The notes under the pieces were generated by a model, which saw only the letters and a list, made by a program, of their open reading frames with translations, was not told where the DNA came from and searched no databases. The position numbers were made by a program, and so were the translations under genes. DNA of 64,000 nt from contig JAUJPF010000007.1 in the NCBI GenBank assembly GCA_030447275.1, positions 58,356-122,355 of the forward strand, written 5' to 3'. The number at the start of each line of letters is the position of its first letter. Positions within the stretch are counted from its first letter, which is position 1. Origin of the DNA: Solirubrobacteraceae bacterium. GTDB lineage: Bacteria > Actinomycetota > Thermoleophilia > Solirubrobacterales > Solirubrobacteraceae. This document shows, one piece after another, positions 34,178 through 42,775 of the stretch.

Positions 34178-35005
34178 TCAGCGGTCGAGTCGGCGCAGAA
34201 GCGGCAGCGGGTCGACCGCCTTGCCGCCCTCGTACCAGCCCGGCGCCGTCCACTGCTCGAAGTGCAGGTGGCAGCCGCTCGCGCGGCCGGTGTCGCCGAC
34301 CTTGCCGACCGGGTCGCCGGCGCGGAGCTTGTCGCCGCGGCGCACGGGCGCGGGCGACCGGAGGTGCATGTAGGCGTAGCTCGCGCCGTCCGCCGTCTGG
34401 AGCACGACGTAGTTGCCGGCGCTGCTCTGGAAGGCGCGGTGCTGGACCGTCGCGTCGAGGAGCGCGACGAGCGGCGTGCCGCACTTGGCGAACACGTCCT
34501 GGCCCTGGTGGCCGCGGCCGGCGCCGAGCCCGTCGCCGTACCTGTGCCTGCCGGCGATCGGGAAGACGCCCTCGCCGGCGGCGATCGCCAGCGGCGTCGC
34601 GCGCGCGGCGATGCCCGGCTTGACGCGCAGCCGGCGCTCGGTGACCGCGCGGCCGGCGTCGCTGACGACGGCGATGCGGCCGCTGCGCGCGTCGTGGGGG
34701 ACGACGACGGAGACGGCGTGATCCTCAGCCTGCCGCGGACGGGCGACGCGATCGTCGCGCGCGCCGCGGCGCCCGATGAACCGGACCGCCTCGACCTCGT
34801 CGAGCGAATCGCCCGAGAGGGTCAGCTCGGCGCCACGGGCGCACTCCCACGCGGTCGCGTCCTCGCACACCGCAGCCACGACCTCGGGCTCCTCGGGGGC
34901 GGTCGCTCCGCCCGTCGGGTTGGACGAGGCGAGAGCCGAGCCGGGCAGCGCGACCAGCGCTGCGGCGACGGCGAACGAGATCCTTCGGACGATCGACAAC
35001 GGCAA
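34178..35005 (-). CDS. Secreted M23 (LytM-type) peptidase
   Basis: 275 residues. A signal peptide (about 1-26, ending in ALAS) is followed by an IPT/TIG-like beta domain (about 50-135). The peptidase domain holds GRGHQGQDVF (first zinc His/Asp) and GCHLHFEQW (HxH). Cuts peptide cross-links of peptidoglycan in the wall. The start is a TTG at 35005 with GGGGGG upstream. It lies directly behind a c-di-AMP riboswitch, the usual control for actinobacterial wall hydrolases, so expression should fall when c-di-AMP is high. Confidence 0.9.
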   Translation of the reverse strand: MPLSIVRRISFAVAAALVALPGSALASSNPTGGATAPEEPEVVAAVCEDATAWECARGAELTLSGDSLDEVEAVRFIGRRGARDDRVARPRQAEDHAVSVVVPHDARSGRIAVVSDAGRAVTERRLRVKPGIAARATPLAIAAGEGVFPIAGRHRYGDGLGAGRGHQGQDVFAKCGTPLVALLDATVQHRAFQSSAGNYVVLQTADGASYAYMHLRSPAPVRRGDKLRAGDPVGKVGDTGRASGCHLHFEQWTAPGWYEGGKAVDPLPLLRRLDR

Positions 35006-35024
35006 ACAGCCCCCCGTGGTTTCG

Positions 35025-35149
35025 GGCGCCTACGAGGTGAGCTGACGGGCTCGCGCTGCGAACGGCAGCGCTAGGACGCGAACACGCGCCCACTCGCCCC
35101 AACGAACTGGGTCCCCCGCCCGCGGTCCCGTGGATCGCGGTTCGGCGCC
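35025..35149 (-). promoter_or_regulatory. Cyclic-di-AMP (ydaO-yuaA) riboswitch
   Basis: On the minus strand the 125-nt element runs from GGCGCCGAAC to the closing GGCGCC, whose two ends pair as helix P1. Between them are the conserved GGGGGACCCAG, the GGGGCGAGTGG (variant of GGGGTGAAT) and GAGCCCGTCAGCTCACCTCG blocks of the family. It ends 19 bases before the TTG start of the M23 peptidase. In actinobacteria this class turns off wall hydrolase genes on ligand binding. Recognised by eye; no covariance search was possible. Confidence 0.85.
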
Positions 35150-35183
35150 GCATCTCTACGGCGGCGCAGAGACTAGCGCAGCG

Positions 35184-36017
35184 TTATGACGACTGCGTGA
35201 CGCGCAGGCCGGCGACGTGGGAATCGGTCCCGCCGGCCCGCCGGACGACGATCCAGAATCGGGTCGCGCGGACCACGTTGCCGACGCGGACGCGGAACAC
35301 GCGCCGTCCGCGGCCGACCGCTCCCGCGCGCGCGTACGTGGTCGTCCTCCGGTCGCGATCACCGAGCGCCACCAGCACGCGCCGCGCGGGGGCGGCCAGC
35401 CGCAGCGTGACGACCCGGTCCTCGCGGATCGGCAACAGTCCCGCGACCGGCGGCGGACCGAAATCGGCGACGCACGCAGCGCGCGCGATCGGCTGCGGAG
35501 GGATCCGCTCGTCCTGGAAGGCGATGTCATTGCAGCCGGCCGAGAGGAACGTCGCGTCCACGGAGACGCCCGCCTGCGACAGCTCGAGGATCGAGCGTTC
35601 CGCCTCGCAGTCGGTCGCCTGGATCGAGGCGCTGCGGTCCAGCTCGCACGGGCGGCGGACGTCGAGCGTGAACGCTCCGGGCGGCGAGTTGCCGCAGGCG
35701 TTGCTCGCGGCGGCGACGATCCGCTTGCGCCCGGGCGTGCCGAAGGTGTGGGCGAGCGTCGTCCGCTGGCCGTCGACCGGTGCGATCGTTCGCGTGCCGT
35801 CCGGCCAGTCGACGGTGAGGCGCGTCGCCCGCGAGGTGTCGAACGTGATCTCCTCCAGGACGTTCGACCGGAACGGGTCCGGCCGGCCCGACAGCGGATC
35901 GGGCCGCACGACGAGCGCCTCGATGGCGGGCCCCTCGCACGGCGGCGGCTCCTGCGCGGCGGCGGTCCCCGCCGGGAGCGCTAGAAGGGCGATCAGCAGT
36001 GGGAGGGCTCGGCGCAT
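35184..36017 (-). CDS. Secreted protein of unknown function with PKD-like segment
   Basis: 277 residues. Signal peptide at about 1-22 (LLIALLALPAGTAAA). Then a beta-rich region with LTVDWPDGT, HTFGTPGRKRIVAAASNACG resembling a PKD-type fold, and six to eight cysteines likely in disulfides. The C-terminal half has a second beta region (VVTLRLAAPARRVLVALGDRD). No catalytic motif is recognised. Stands upstream of the riboswitch-controlled M23 gene on the same strand. Confidence 0.75.
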   Translation of the reverse strand: MRRALPLLIALLALPAGTAAAQEPPPCEGPAIEALVVRPDPLSGRPDPFRSNVLEEITFDTSRATRLTVDWPDGTRTIAPVDGQRTTLAHTFGTPGRKRIVAAASNACGNSPPGAFTLDVRRPCELDRSASIQATDCEAERSILELSQAGVSVDATFLSAGCNDIAFQDERIPPQPIARAACVADFGPPPVAGLLPIREDRVVTLRLAAPARRVLVALGDRDRRTTTYARAGAVGRGRRVFRVRVGNVVRATRFWIVVRRAGGTDSHVAGLRVTQSS

Positions 36018-36104
36018 CGGCGAAGCCTACGCCGGGGCCGAGCGCCGGGCGCCACCCCCCGAGCCGGGGCGGACTCGGGGGGCGCACCACGTCTGACGCG
36101 TCGC

Positions 36105-36842
36105 TCAGCGGCGGGCGGGCCGCCGGACGACGCGCTCGCAGGAGCCGTTCGGGTCCTGCGCGCTCGCGTCGACGAGCACGTCGCGGCCGTCGAGGATGGC
36201 GACGTCGTCGCCGGCGCCGCAGGTGATGCGGTCGACCTCGCCGTCGCGGCTGCGGAACCGGTCGTTGCCGTCGCCGCCGTCGAGCGTGTCGCCGACCTGG
36301 TCGTTCGGCCGCGCGACGTCGTGCGGCGCGCCCGCGCGGAGGACGTCGTCGCCGTCGCCGCCGTACGCGACGTCGACGCCGCGGCCGGAGCGGATGACGT
36401 CGTCGCCGCCGTTGCCGTGCTGCGTGTCGTCGCCGCCGTGGCCGAACAGGCGGTCGGGGCCGTGCTCGCCGAAGCTCGTGTCGTTGCCGGGGCCGCCGTG
36501 CATCGCGTCGCGCGAGTCGCCGCCGCGCAGCGTGTCGTTCCCGCGGCCGCCGAACAGGCGGTCGAACGACGTGCGATCGCCGACGAGGTTCGCGTCGCCG
36601 CGCAGCTGGTCGTCGCCGCCGCCGCCGCGCACGACGTCGTTCCCCGCTCCGCCGATGAGCGTGTCGTCGGCGCCGCGGCCCCAGATGCGGTCGTCGCCCT
36701 GGTTGCCGTCGATGTGGTCGGGCGCGTTCGTGCCGCGCAGCCGCTCGTTGCCGGGTCCACCCTGGATCGTGGCGGCGAGCGCCGTCGCCGGCACGAGGGC
36801 CAGTGCGGTCAGCGCGGTCGCGGCGGGCTTGGTCAGGTGCAT
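36105..36842 (-). CDS. RTX/hemolysin-type calcium-binding repeat protein
   Basis: 245 residues. Signal peptide (about 1-23), then repeated GGxGNDxxxG nonapeptides such as GGAGNDVVRGGGGDD and GGRGNDTLRGG from residue 28 to about 210, forming a calcium-bound beta-roll. Secreted; role likely structural or adhesive. AGGAGGAG lies upstream of the ATG at 36842. Divergent from a second RTX-like gene at 36981, separated by the repeat array at 36909-36948. Confidence 0.9.
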   Translation of the reverse strand: MHLTKPAATALTALALVPATALAATIQGGPGNERLRGTNAPDHIDGNQGDDRIWGRGADDTLIGGAGNDVVRGGGGDDQLRGDANLVGDRTSFDRLFGGRGNDTLRGGDSRDAMHGGPGNDTSFGEHGPDRLFGHGGDDTQHGNGGDDVIRSGRGVDVAYGGDGDDVLRAGAPHDVARPNDQVGDTLDGGDGNDRFRSRDGEVDRITCGAGDDVAILDGRDVLVDASAQDPNGSCERVVRRPARR

Positions 36843-36908
36843 GTGTCGCTCCTCCTGCGTCGGTCGTCACCAGCCTTATCCCGCAGCGCACCCGATCCGT
36901 CCCGCTGC

Positions 36909-36948
36909 TCTCACGCTCTTCTCACGCACCATGAGAAAACGATGAGAA
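36909..36948. promoter_or_regulatory. Operator-like array: two TCTCACGC and two ATGAGAA direct repeats
   Basis: TCTCACGC occurs at 36909-36916 and 36920-36927, an 11-bp period. ATGAGAA occurs at 36931-36937 and 36942-36948, also an 11-bp period. The two pairs are mutually inverted (TCTCA versus TGAGA). Eleven-base direct repeats are the usual site of OmpR/PhoB-type regulators, and such a regulator is encoded at 37406. The array sits between divergent RTX genes (67 bp and 33 bp from their starts). Confidence 0.6.
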
Positions 36949-36980
36949 GGCGCAGGGCCGCGTCATCATGGGGATCCGAC

Positions 36981-37409
36981 ATGCGCCTCCTCCCCGTTCT
37001 CCTCGCCCTCGCCGTCGCGGTGCCCGCCGCGACCGCGCTCGCCGTCGACCGCACCGGCGGCTCGGCGCCGACCGCCTCGAGGGCACGTCCGGCCCCGACC
37101 GCCTGAGCGGGCGCGGCGGCAACGACGTCCTCATCGGCCGCGGCGGGCGCGACATCCTGGCCGGCGACGCCGGCCGCGACCGCCTGCGCGGCGGCCCCGG
37201 CGGCGACACGCTCCTCGGCGGCGGCCGGGGCGACCGGATCTTCGGCGGCGGCGGGCGCGACGTCGTCGCCGCATGGCGGCGGCGGGAACGACTTCGTCGG
37301 CGTTCGCGGCGGCGGCGCCGACCGCGTGTCGTGCGGCCCCGGCGGCGACCTCGTCCACGCCGACTCGAGCGACGCGATCGAAGGCGACTGCGAGCGCGTC
37401 GAGCGGTGA
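36981..37409 (+). CDS. RTX-like calcium-binding protein, two apparent frameshifts
   Basis: Opens with a signal peptide (MRLLPVLLALAVAVPAATALA). After about 27 residues the frame shifts near 37063 (one base missing). The restored frame reads GADRLEGTSGPDRLSGRGGND and further RTX nonapeptides. A second shift near 37273 returns to the original frame: GGGNDFVGVRGGGADRVSCGP ... EGDCERVER, stop 37407-37409. The corrected protein is about 140 residues. Both shifts may be sequence errors. Its stop overlaps the response-regulator GTG (37406). Confidence 0.6.
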
Positions 37410-38096
37410 CGGAGCAGGGCGCGCGCCGGTCGTCCTGCTCGTCGACGACGACGCCGCGATCCGCCGCAGCGTCGCCGAAGGGCTCGAGCTCGAGGGGTTC
37501 GCGGTGGTTCCGGCCTCCGGCGGGCGCGCGGCGCTCGCCGCGGTGGACTCCGTCGCCCCGGCCGTGGTCGTCCTCGACCTGGCGATGCCCGACCTCGACG
37601 GGCTCGAGGTGCTCCACCGCCTGCGCGCGGACGGCAACGACGTGCCCGTGTGCGTGCTCTCGGCGCGCGACGAGGTGCAGGACCGCGTCCGCGGCCTGGA
37701 GGCGGGCGCCGACGACTACGTCGTCAAGCCGTTCGCGCTCGAGGAGGTCGCAGCGCGACTGCACGCGCTGCTGCGCGCCGCCGCCCGGCCGCGGCGGGCG
37801 GGCCGCTCGAGGCCGGCGACCTGGTGGTCGACCCGGCGACCGGCCGCGCCGCCCGCGCCGGGCGCGACCTCGAGCTGACGCGCCGCGAGCTCGAGCTGCT
37901 CGCGCTCTTCGTGCGCCGCCCCGGGGACATCCTCACGCGGCGCGAGCTGCACGAGGAGGTGTGGGGCTACACGTTCGACCCCGGCACGAACGTCGCCGAC
38001 GTGTTCGTCGGGTACCTGCGCCGCAAGCTCGAGGCCGGCGGCGAGCCGCGGATCCTCCACACCGTTCGCGGCGTGGGGTTCGTGCTGCAACCCTGA
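37406..38096 (+). CDS. OmpR-family response regulator, two apparent frameshifts
   Basis: Starts at GTG 37406, which reads V-T-E-Q-G-A-R then breaks near 37427 where CCC is reduced to CC. The next frame gives the receiver domain: VVLLVDDDAAIR, phospho-acceptor in VVLDLAMPDLDG, VCVLSARDEVQDRVRGLEAGADDYVVKPFA. A second CCC to CC loss near 37811 leads to the winged-helix output domain (LELTRRELELLALFVRRPGDILTRRELHEEVWG ... VRGVGFVLQP). Restored length about 230 residues. Pairs with the kinase 7 bases downstream. Likely binds the 11-bp repeats upstream. Confidence 0.85.
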
Positions 38097-38102
38097 CGCC
38101 CC

Positions 38103-39461
38103 ATGCGGAGCCTGCGCGCCCGCCTCACCCTCGGCGTGACCGCCGTGCTCGCCGCCGTCCTGGCGCTCTCGGGCTGGCTCGCCGCGCGCGACGTCGACCG
38201 CTCCGAGCGCGCGGCGCTCGACGACCGCCTCGTCCGCACGGCGGAGCTCTCGGGCGCGACCGCGCTCGAGGCCGTGCAGGAGGAGCTCCCGTCGGCCGAC
38301 GACCGCCTCGACGCGGTGCTGTCGGCGACGCGGACGTCGCTGCGGCTCGTCCTCGGCGACGCGCCGCTGATCGAGACCGGCGACCCGGTGCCGGGTCACC
38401 GCCGGCTGTCGCGCGGCCTGTCGACCTTCGCGTCGGGGGGCGTTCGGTACCGGGCCTACGTGAGCGATCTGCGCGACCCGAGCCTCGGCGGGCTCGCGCG
38501 GCTCGAGCTGACGACGCGGCTGACCGCGCTCGAGGAGCGCCAGGAGCGGCTGCGCAACCGGCTGCTGCTCATCGGGCTGCTCGCCGTGCTGCTCGCCGCC
38601 GCGGGCGTGTCCGCCGCCGGCGGCGTCGTGCTGCGCCCGCTGCGCCGCCTGCGCGCCGCGACCGCGCGCATCGCCTCCGAGGACGACCTCGACCGCCGGG
38701 TGCCCGCCGACCGCGGCCCGACGGAGACCCGCGCGCTCGCCGCGTCGTTCAACGCGATGCTCGCCCGCCTGCGCCGGTCGGCGGCCGACCGCGAGCGCGC
38801 GATCGACGCGACGCGCCGGTTCGCCGCCGACGCCGGGCACGAGCTGCGCACGCCGCTGACGTCGATCCAGGCCCGCCTCGACGCGCTCGCCCGCCACCCC
38901 GACGAGCCGGCAGAGCGACGCACGCACATGGCGACCGAGGCGCTCGCCCAGCAGCGCCGCCTCGGCGCGCTGCTCGACGGGCTCCAGGCGCTCGCGCGCG
39001 GGGACGCGACGCCGGCGCTCGAGCCGGTCGACCTCGGCGACGTCGTCGACGCCGCGGTGGCCGCCGCGCGCGACCGGCATCCCGCGACGCGGTGGGCCAC
39101 CGACGTCCCCGACGGGCGCACCGCGGTCGACGGCTGGGAGCCGGGGCTGCGGTCGCTGCTCGACAACCTGCTCGAGAACGCCGCGCGCCACGGGCGGCCG
39201 GGCGGGGAGGTGCGCGTCGCGCTCCGGGGCGGGAGCGCGCCAGAGCTCGTCGTCGAGGACGACGGTCCCGGCGTGCCGGAGGACGACCGGGAGCGGATCT
39301 TCGCGCCGTTCGCCCGGCTGGGGGAGGACGGCGCGGGCTCGGGGCTCGGCCTCGCGATCGTCGCCCAGCAGGCGCGCCACCACGGCGCGACGGTGGGCGT
39401 CGACCGCTCGCCCGCGCTCGGCGGGGCGCGGTTCTCCGTGCGCTTCGCCGGCGCCGCGTAG
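38103..39461 (+). CDS. Two-component sensor histidine kinase
   Basis: 452 residues. TM helices at about 10-28 and 161-186 flank a periplasmic sensor region of about 130 residues. A HAMP linker precedes HisKA with FAADAGHELRTPLTSIQ, where H246 is phosphorylated. N-box LLDNLLENAARHG, G1 DDGPGVP, and G2 GSGLGLAI build the ATP domain. Membrane kinase for the response regulator just upstream. Stimulus unknown, though the envelope-gene context suggests surface or calcium conditions. Confidence 0.94.
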   Translation: MRSLRARLTLGVTAVLAAVLALSGWLAARDVDRSERAALDDRLVRTAELSGATALEAVQEELPSADDRLDAVLSATRTSLRLVLGDAPLIETGDPVPGHRRLSRGLSTFASGGVRYRAYVSDLRDPSLGGLARLELTTRLTALEERQERLRNRLLLIGLLAVLLAAAGVSAAGGVVLRPLRRLRAATARIASEDDLDRRVPADRGPTETRALAASFNAMLARLRRSAADRERAIDATRRFAADAGHELRTPLTSIQARLDALARHPDEPAERRTHMATEALAQQRRLGALLDGLQALARGDATPALEPVDLGDVVDAAVAAARDRHPATRWATDVPDGRTAVDGWEPGLRSLLDNLLENAARHGRPGGEVRVALRGGSAPELVVEDDGPGVPEDDRERIFAPFARLGEDGAGSGLGLAIVAQQARHHGATVGVDRSPALGGARFSVRFAGAA

Positions 39462-39502
39462 GCTGGCGTGGCAGCGCGACCGCGAGCGGGTAGGCCCTCG
39501 TC

Positions 39503-39697
39503 ATGGACCGAGCGCAATGTCCCACCTGTGGCTGGATGGTCGGCCTGGGGACGTGGGCCGAGCCCGGCATCTGCCCGAGCTGCGACACCGCGCTGATGCT
39601 CACCTGCGAGTTCCGCGCGCTCACGCCCGAGGAGCTGCTGGCCGAGGCGCGGCGGCGGGCCCGCGAGGCCGGCTCGGCGACGCCCGCCGGCCGGTAG
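39503..39697 (+). CDS. 64-residue zinc-ribbon protein
   Basis: Two CxxC pairs, CPTC (6-9) and CPSC (24-27), with the C-terminal helix LTPEELLAEARRRAREAG. A single zinc ribbon attached to a charged helix. No specific function known. The ATG at 39503 has only a weak GTAGG-like upstream context. Lies between the kinase and the FKBP gene. Compare the 34-residue ribbon at 10208, which has the same Cys spacing. Confidence 0.72.
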   Translation: MDRAQCPTCGWMVGLGTWAEPGICPSCDTALMLTCEFRALTPEELLAEARRRAREAGSATPAGR

Positions 39698-39727
39698 CCG
39701 CGGCGCGCGCCGCTACGCTGCGCCGCC

Positions 39728-40258
39728 ATGCCGACCCGCCTGCTCGCCGCCCTCCTCGCCATGCTGCTCGCCGCCGGCCTCGCCGCCTGCGGCGACGACG
39801 ACAAGGAGGGCGGCGCGGGCGCGACCGCGCCGGCGACGCAGGCCGCCGCCGCCCCCGAGGAGAAGACGGCTGAGATCTCGACGAACCTCGAGGCAAAGCC
39901 GGAGATCGGCAAGCCGGCCGGCGACCCGCCGACGAAGCTCGTCAAGGAGGACATCGTCGTCGGCAAGGGCCGCGCGGCGAAGGAGGGCGACGAGGTCACC
40001 GTCCACTACGTCGGGGTGACGTTCACCTACGGCGACCAGTTCGACGCGTCGTGGGACCGCAACGAGCCGGCGACGTTCCCGCTCGCGCGCGGGTCGCTCA
40101 TCGACGGCTGGGTCGAGGGCATACCCGGCATGAAGGTCGGCGGGCGGCGCAAGCTGACGATCCCGGCCGAGCTCGCGTACGGCGCGGAGGGCAAGCCGCC
40201 CGAGATCCCGCCGAACGAGCCGCTCGTCTTCGTGATCGACCTCAAGAAGACCGGCTGA
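39728..40258 (+). CDS. Lipoprotein FKBP-type peptidyl-prolyl isomerase
   Basis: 176 residues. Signal with lipobox LAAC (Cys21), then an Ala/Glu-rich linker to about residue 70. FKBP fold follows: GDEVTVHYVGVTFTYGDQFDASWDRNEP, FPLARGSLIDGWVEGIPGMKVGGRRKLTIPAELAYG, and VFVIDLKK. Catalyses proline isomerisation in exported proteins at the outer face of the membrane. Its 3' end overlaps the convergent MFS gene by 17 bases. Confidence 0.94.
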   Translation: MPTRLLAALLAMLLAAGLAACGDDDKEGGAGATAPATQAAAAPEEKTAEISTNLEAKPEIGKPAGDPPTKLVKEDIVVGKGRAAKEGDEVTVHYVGVTFTYGDQFDASWDRNEPATFPLARGSLIDGWVEGIPGMKVGGRRKLTIPAELAYGAEGKPPEIPPNEPLVFVIDLKKTG

Positions 40259-41390
40259 GCGCCACCACTCCGCCCGCCGCGGCGCACACCGCGCCGACGG
40301 CGAACGCGGCGGGGTAGCCGGCCGCGGCGCTGACCACGCCGGCGAGCGGCGCGCCGATCGCGACGCCGAGGTCGAAGAACGCCGTGAAGGCGCCCATCGC
40401 CGCGCCGCGCGAGCGCTCCTCGACGCGCTCGACCACGAGCAGCGCGAGCGACGGGAAGCTCAGCGAGAACCCGGCGCCCATTACCAGCGCGCCGGCGACC
40501 GCGAGCGGCAGCCCGTTGGCCGCGGCGATGAGCGCGAGCCCGGTCGCCTGCGCCGCCGCGGCGATGGCGACGCTCACCCGCGGGCCCGCGCGGTCGGGCA
40601 GCCACGAGAGCAGCAGCCGCGCGGCGACGACGGTGACCGCGAACGCCGTGAACACCGCGGCGCCGTGGCCCGCCCCGATCGCGTCGAGGTGCAGCACGAC
40701 GAACCCCGCGAGCGCCGCGTAGCCGATGTTCGCGAGCAGCAGCGCGATGCCGGGCGTCAGCGCCGCGCGCGGCAGCAGCGGCCGCCGTCCGGGCGGGCCG
40801 TCCTCGGCGGGGCGGCGGTCGGGCACCGTGCGCGCGACGAGCGCGCCGGCGAGCGGGGACGCCGCGGCGAACGCCCAGACCGCGTCGTAGCCGCCCGCGT
40901 GGAAGAGCCCCTCGCCGATCAGCGGCCCGAACGACAGCCCGCCCCACACCGCGAGCCCGTAGAGCGCGATCGACTGCCCGCGCCGCGCGACCGGCGTGAC
41001 GTCGATGGCCCACGCGAGGCCGGCGGTGAAGACCCAGCCGTCGCCGAGGCCGAGGACGAGCCGCGCGCCGATGAGCCCGGCGAGGCCGAGCGGGAGGAAG
41101 TACAAGAGGCCGGCGAGCGAGCTGACGAGCAGACCGCTGAGCACGATCAGCCGACGCCCGCGGCGGTCGGCGATGCGCCCGCCGACCGGCCGGCCGACGA
41201 CGGCCGAGACTGCGAAGGCGCCGACGACGACGCCGACGGCGACGTCGCCCGCGCCGAGCGGTCCCGTCACGTAGCGCGGCAGGACGGGCAGCACCGCGCC
41301 GACGGCGAGGAACCCCAGCAGCGTCGCCGCGAAGACGCCCGCGTACGCGCTGCGGTTCGGGTAGCGTCGGGCCAGGGCTCGCGGCGACAA
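40242..41390 (-). CDS. MFS transporter (12-TM, drug-efflux type)
   Basis: About 382 residues with 12 hydrophobic helices. Motif A appears as GRPVGGRIADRRGRRLIVL, motif C-like GLGDGWVFTAGLAWAID. It likely expels a toxic compound or metabolite. The start is hard to fix: upstream valines are GTA/GTC, so a TTG at 41390 is the best in-frame choice; another start within the first helix is possible. The TTG lies against the rpmG promoter region. Confidence 0.85.
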   Translation of the reverse strand: MSPRALARRYPNRSAYAGVFAATLLGFLAVGAVLPVLPRYVTGPLGAGDVAVGVVVGAFAVSAVVGRPVGGRIADRRGRRLIVLSGLLVSSLAGLLYFLPLGLAGLIGARLVLGLGDGWVFTAGLAWAIDVTPVARRGQSIALYGLAVWGGLSFGPLIGEGLFHAGGYDAVWAFAAASPLAGALVARTVPDRRPAEDGPPGRRPLLPRAALTPGIALLLANIGYAALAGFVVLHLDAIGAGHGAAVFTAFAVTVVAARLLLSWLPDRAGPRVSVAIAAAAQATGLALIAAANGLPLAVAGALVMGAGFSLSFPSLALLVVERVEERSRGAAMGAFTAFFDLGVAIGAPLAGVVSAAAGYPAAFAVGAVCAAAGGVVALSRSS

Positions 41391-41465
41391 GGCCGCTACA
41401 CTTACCCGTCCGACTCGCCCTCCGGCGGGTCGTTTGTCTGACTGGCCCCTGAAGGAGCTAGGCCC

Positions 41466-41630
41466 ATGGCCCGCGGAGACGTGCGCATCGGAGTCACCCT
41501 CGCGTGCGAGGAGTGCAAGCGGCGCAACTACCAGACCAACAAGTCCAAGCGCAACAACCCGGATCGCATCGCCATGCGCAAGTACTGCAAGTGGTGCCGG
41601 ACGCATACGAGCCACCGCGAGACGCGGTAG
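41466..41630 (+). CDS. rpmG: 50S ribosomal protein L33
   Basis: 54 residues. CEEC and CKWC pairs bind zinc, so this is the C+ type of L33. Basic sequence [23 protein letters not shown] is standard. GAAGGAG at 41451 precedes the ATG. First gene of the rpmG-secE-nusG-rplKA block. TACACT at 41397-41402 is a possible -10 element. Confidence 0.97.
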   Translation: MARGDVRIGVTLACEECKRRNYQTNKSKRNNPDRIAMRKYCKWCRTHTSHRETR

Positions 41631-41634
41631 GCCC

Positions 41635-42222
41635 GTGGCCCGCGACCGACAGCGAGCGAAGCGGCGCAAGGAGAAGCGCCAGCCGTCGCCACCCGCGCGC
41701 GAGCCGGGCAACGGCGGCGGGGCGGGCGGGGTGCCTGACCCCCGGGCGATCCACCGCGAGAACGTCCCCGGCCCGGTGGAGCACACCGGCGACGTCGACC
41801 AGTTCGAGGCCGAGCTGGTCGCCGGGGCCGACGGCGAGCCGGAGCTCGACGACGAGGCCGTCGAGCGCGCCGCGCTCGAGGCCGACGCCGAGGCCGCGCT
41901 CGGCCGCGAGCCCGGGGCCGACGTCGACGACACGCTCGTCCGCGGCGAGGACGCGGAGGAGGCCGGCGCCGTCTCCGCGTCGGCGGCTTCGCCCGCCACC
42001 CGGGCCAGCGCCGCACCCACGCAGGACGCGAGCGGCCGCGGCGCCGGGCGCTTCGTCAACTTCCTCCGCGCGTCCTGGGCCGAGCTCCAGCGCGTGCAGT
42101 GGCCGGACCGCCGTCAGGTCGGTCAGGCGACCGCGGTCGTCCTCGGCTTCGTCATCGTCGCCGGCGCCTTCCTCGGCGTGGCCGACTTCCTGGCCGAGCG
42201 CCTCGTCGACCTCGTCATCTAG
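41635..42222 (+). CDS. secE: Preprotein translocase subunit SecE with long N-terminal extension
   Basis: 195 residues from the GTG at 41635. The SecE core is at the C-terminus: RFVNFLRASWAELQRVQWPDRRQVGQAT followed by one TM helix VVLGFVIVAGAFLGVADFLA. About 130 residues before this are unusual: a basic start, then an acidic, Ala/Glu/Asp-rich low-complexity region. Most SecE are 60-120 residues. Part of the SecYEG channel in the membrane. Any function of the extension is unknown. Confidence 0.93.
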   Translation: MARDRQRAKRRKEKRQPSPPAREPGNGGGAGGVPDPRAIHRENVPGPVEHTGDVDQFEAELVAGADGEPELDDEAVERAALEADAEAALGREPGADVDDTLVRGEDAEEAGAVSASAASPATRASAAPTQDASGRGAGRFVNFLRASWAELQRVQWPDRRQVGQATAVVLGFVIVAGAFLGVADFLAERLVDLVI

Positions 42223-42247
42223 TCCCCCTTTCCCCGCGAAGGACTCC

Positions 42248-42769
42248 ATGTTCCGCTGGTACGTCGTCAACACCTATTCAGGGCACGAGAACAAGGTCAA
42301 GCAGAACCTCGAGCACCGCGTGACCTCGATGGGCCAGAAGCGGTCCGTCCGCCAGGTCGTCGTCCCCACCGAGTCGACCTCGGAGATGAAGGACGGCCAG
42401 AAGATCACCGTCGAGAAGCGCACGATGCCCGGCTACGTGCTCGTGAACATGGACCTCAACGAGGACTCGTGGTCGGTCGTCAAGAACACGCCCGGCGTCA
42501 CCGGGTTCGTCGGCGCGTCCAACGAGCCGGTCCCCCTCACGCAGGGCGAGGTCGACCGGCTGCTGCACCGCGAGGTCGCCGTCCGCGAGCGCAAGAAGAC
42601 GACGTACACGATCGGCGAGACCGTCAAGGTCATCTCCGGTCCGCTGTCCGACTTCTCCGGCGAGATCGCGGAGATCAACGAGGACGCCAGCCGGCTCAAG
42701 GTGCTTGTGTCTATCTTTGGACGCGAGACCCCGGTCGAAGTCGGCTTCGACCAGGTCAAGAAGGTCTAG
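42248..42769 (+). CDS. nusG: Transcription termination/antitermination factor NusG
   Basis: 173 residues. NGN domain begins [20 protein letters not shown] and includes [14 protein letters not shown] and VTGFVGA. The KOW motif is [22 protein letters not shown]. Binds RNA polymerase and links it to the ribosome or Rho. Length and order after secE are typical. Confidence 0.98.
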   Translation: MFRWYVVNTYSGHENKVKQNLEHRVTSMGQKRSVRQVVVPTESTSEMKDGQKITVEKRTMPGYVLVNMDLNEDSWSVVKNTPGVTGFVGASNEPVPLTQGEVDRLLHREVAVRERKKTTYTIGETVKVISGPLSDFSGEIAEINEDASRLKVLVSIFGRETPVEVGFDQVKKV

Positions 42770-42775
42770 GAACCC

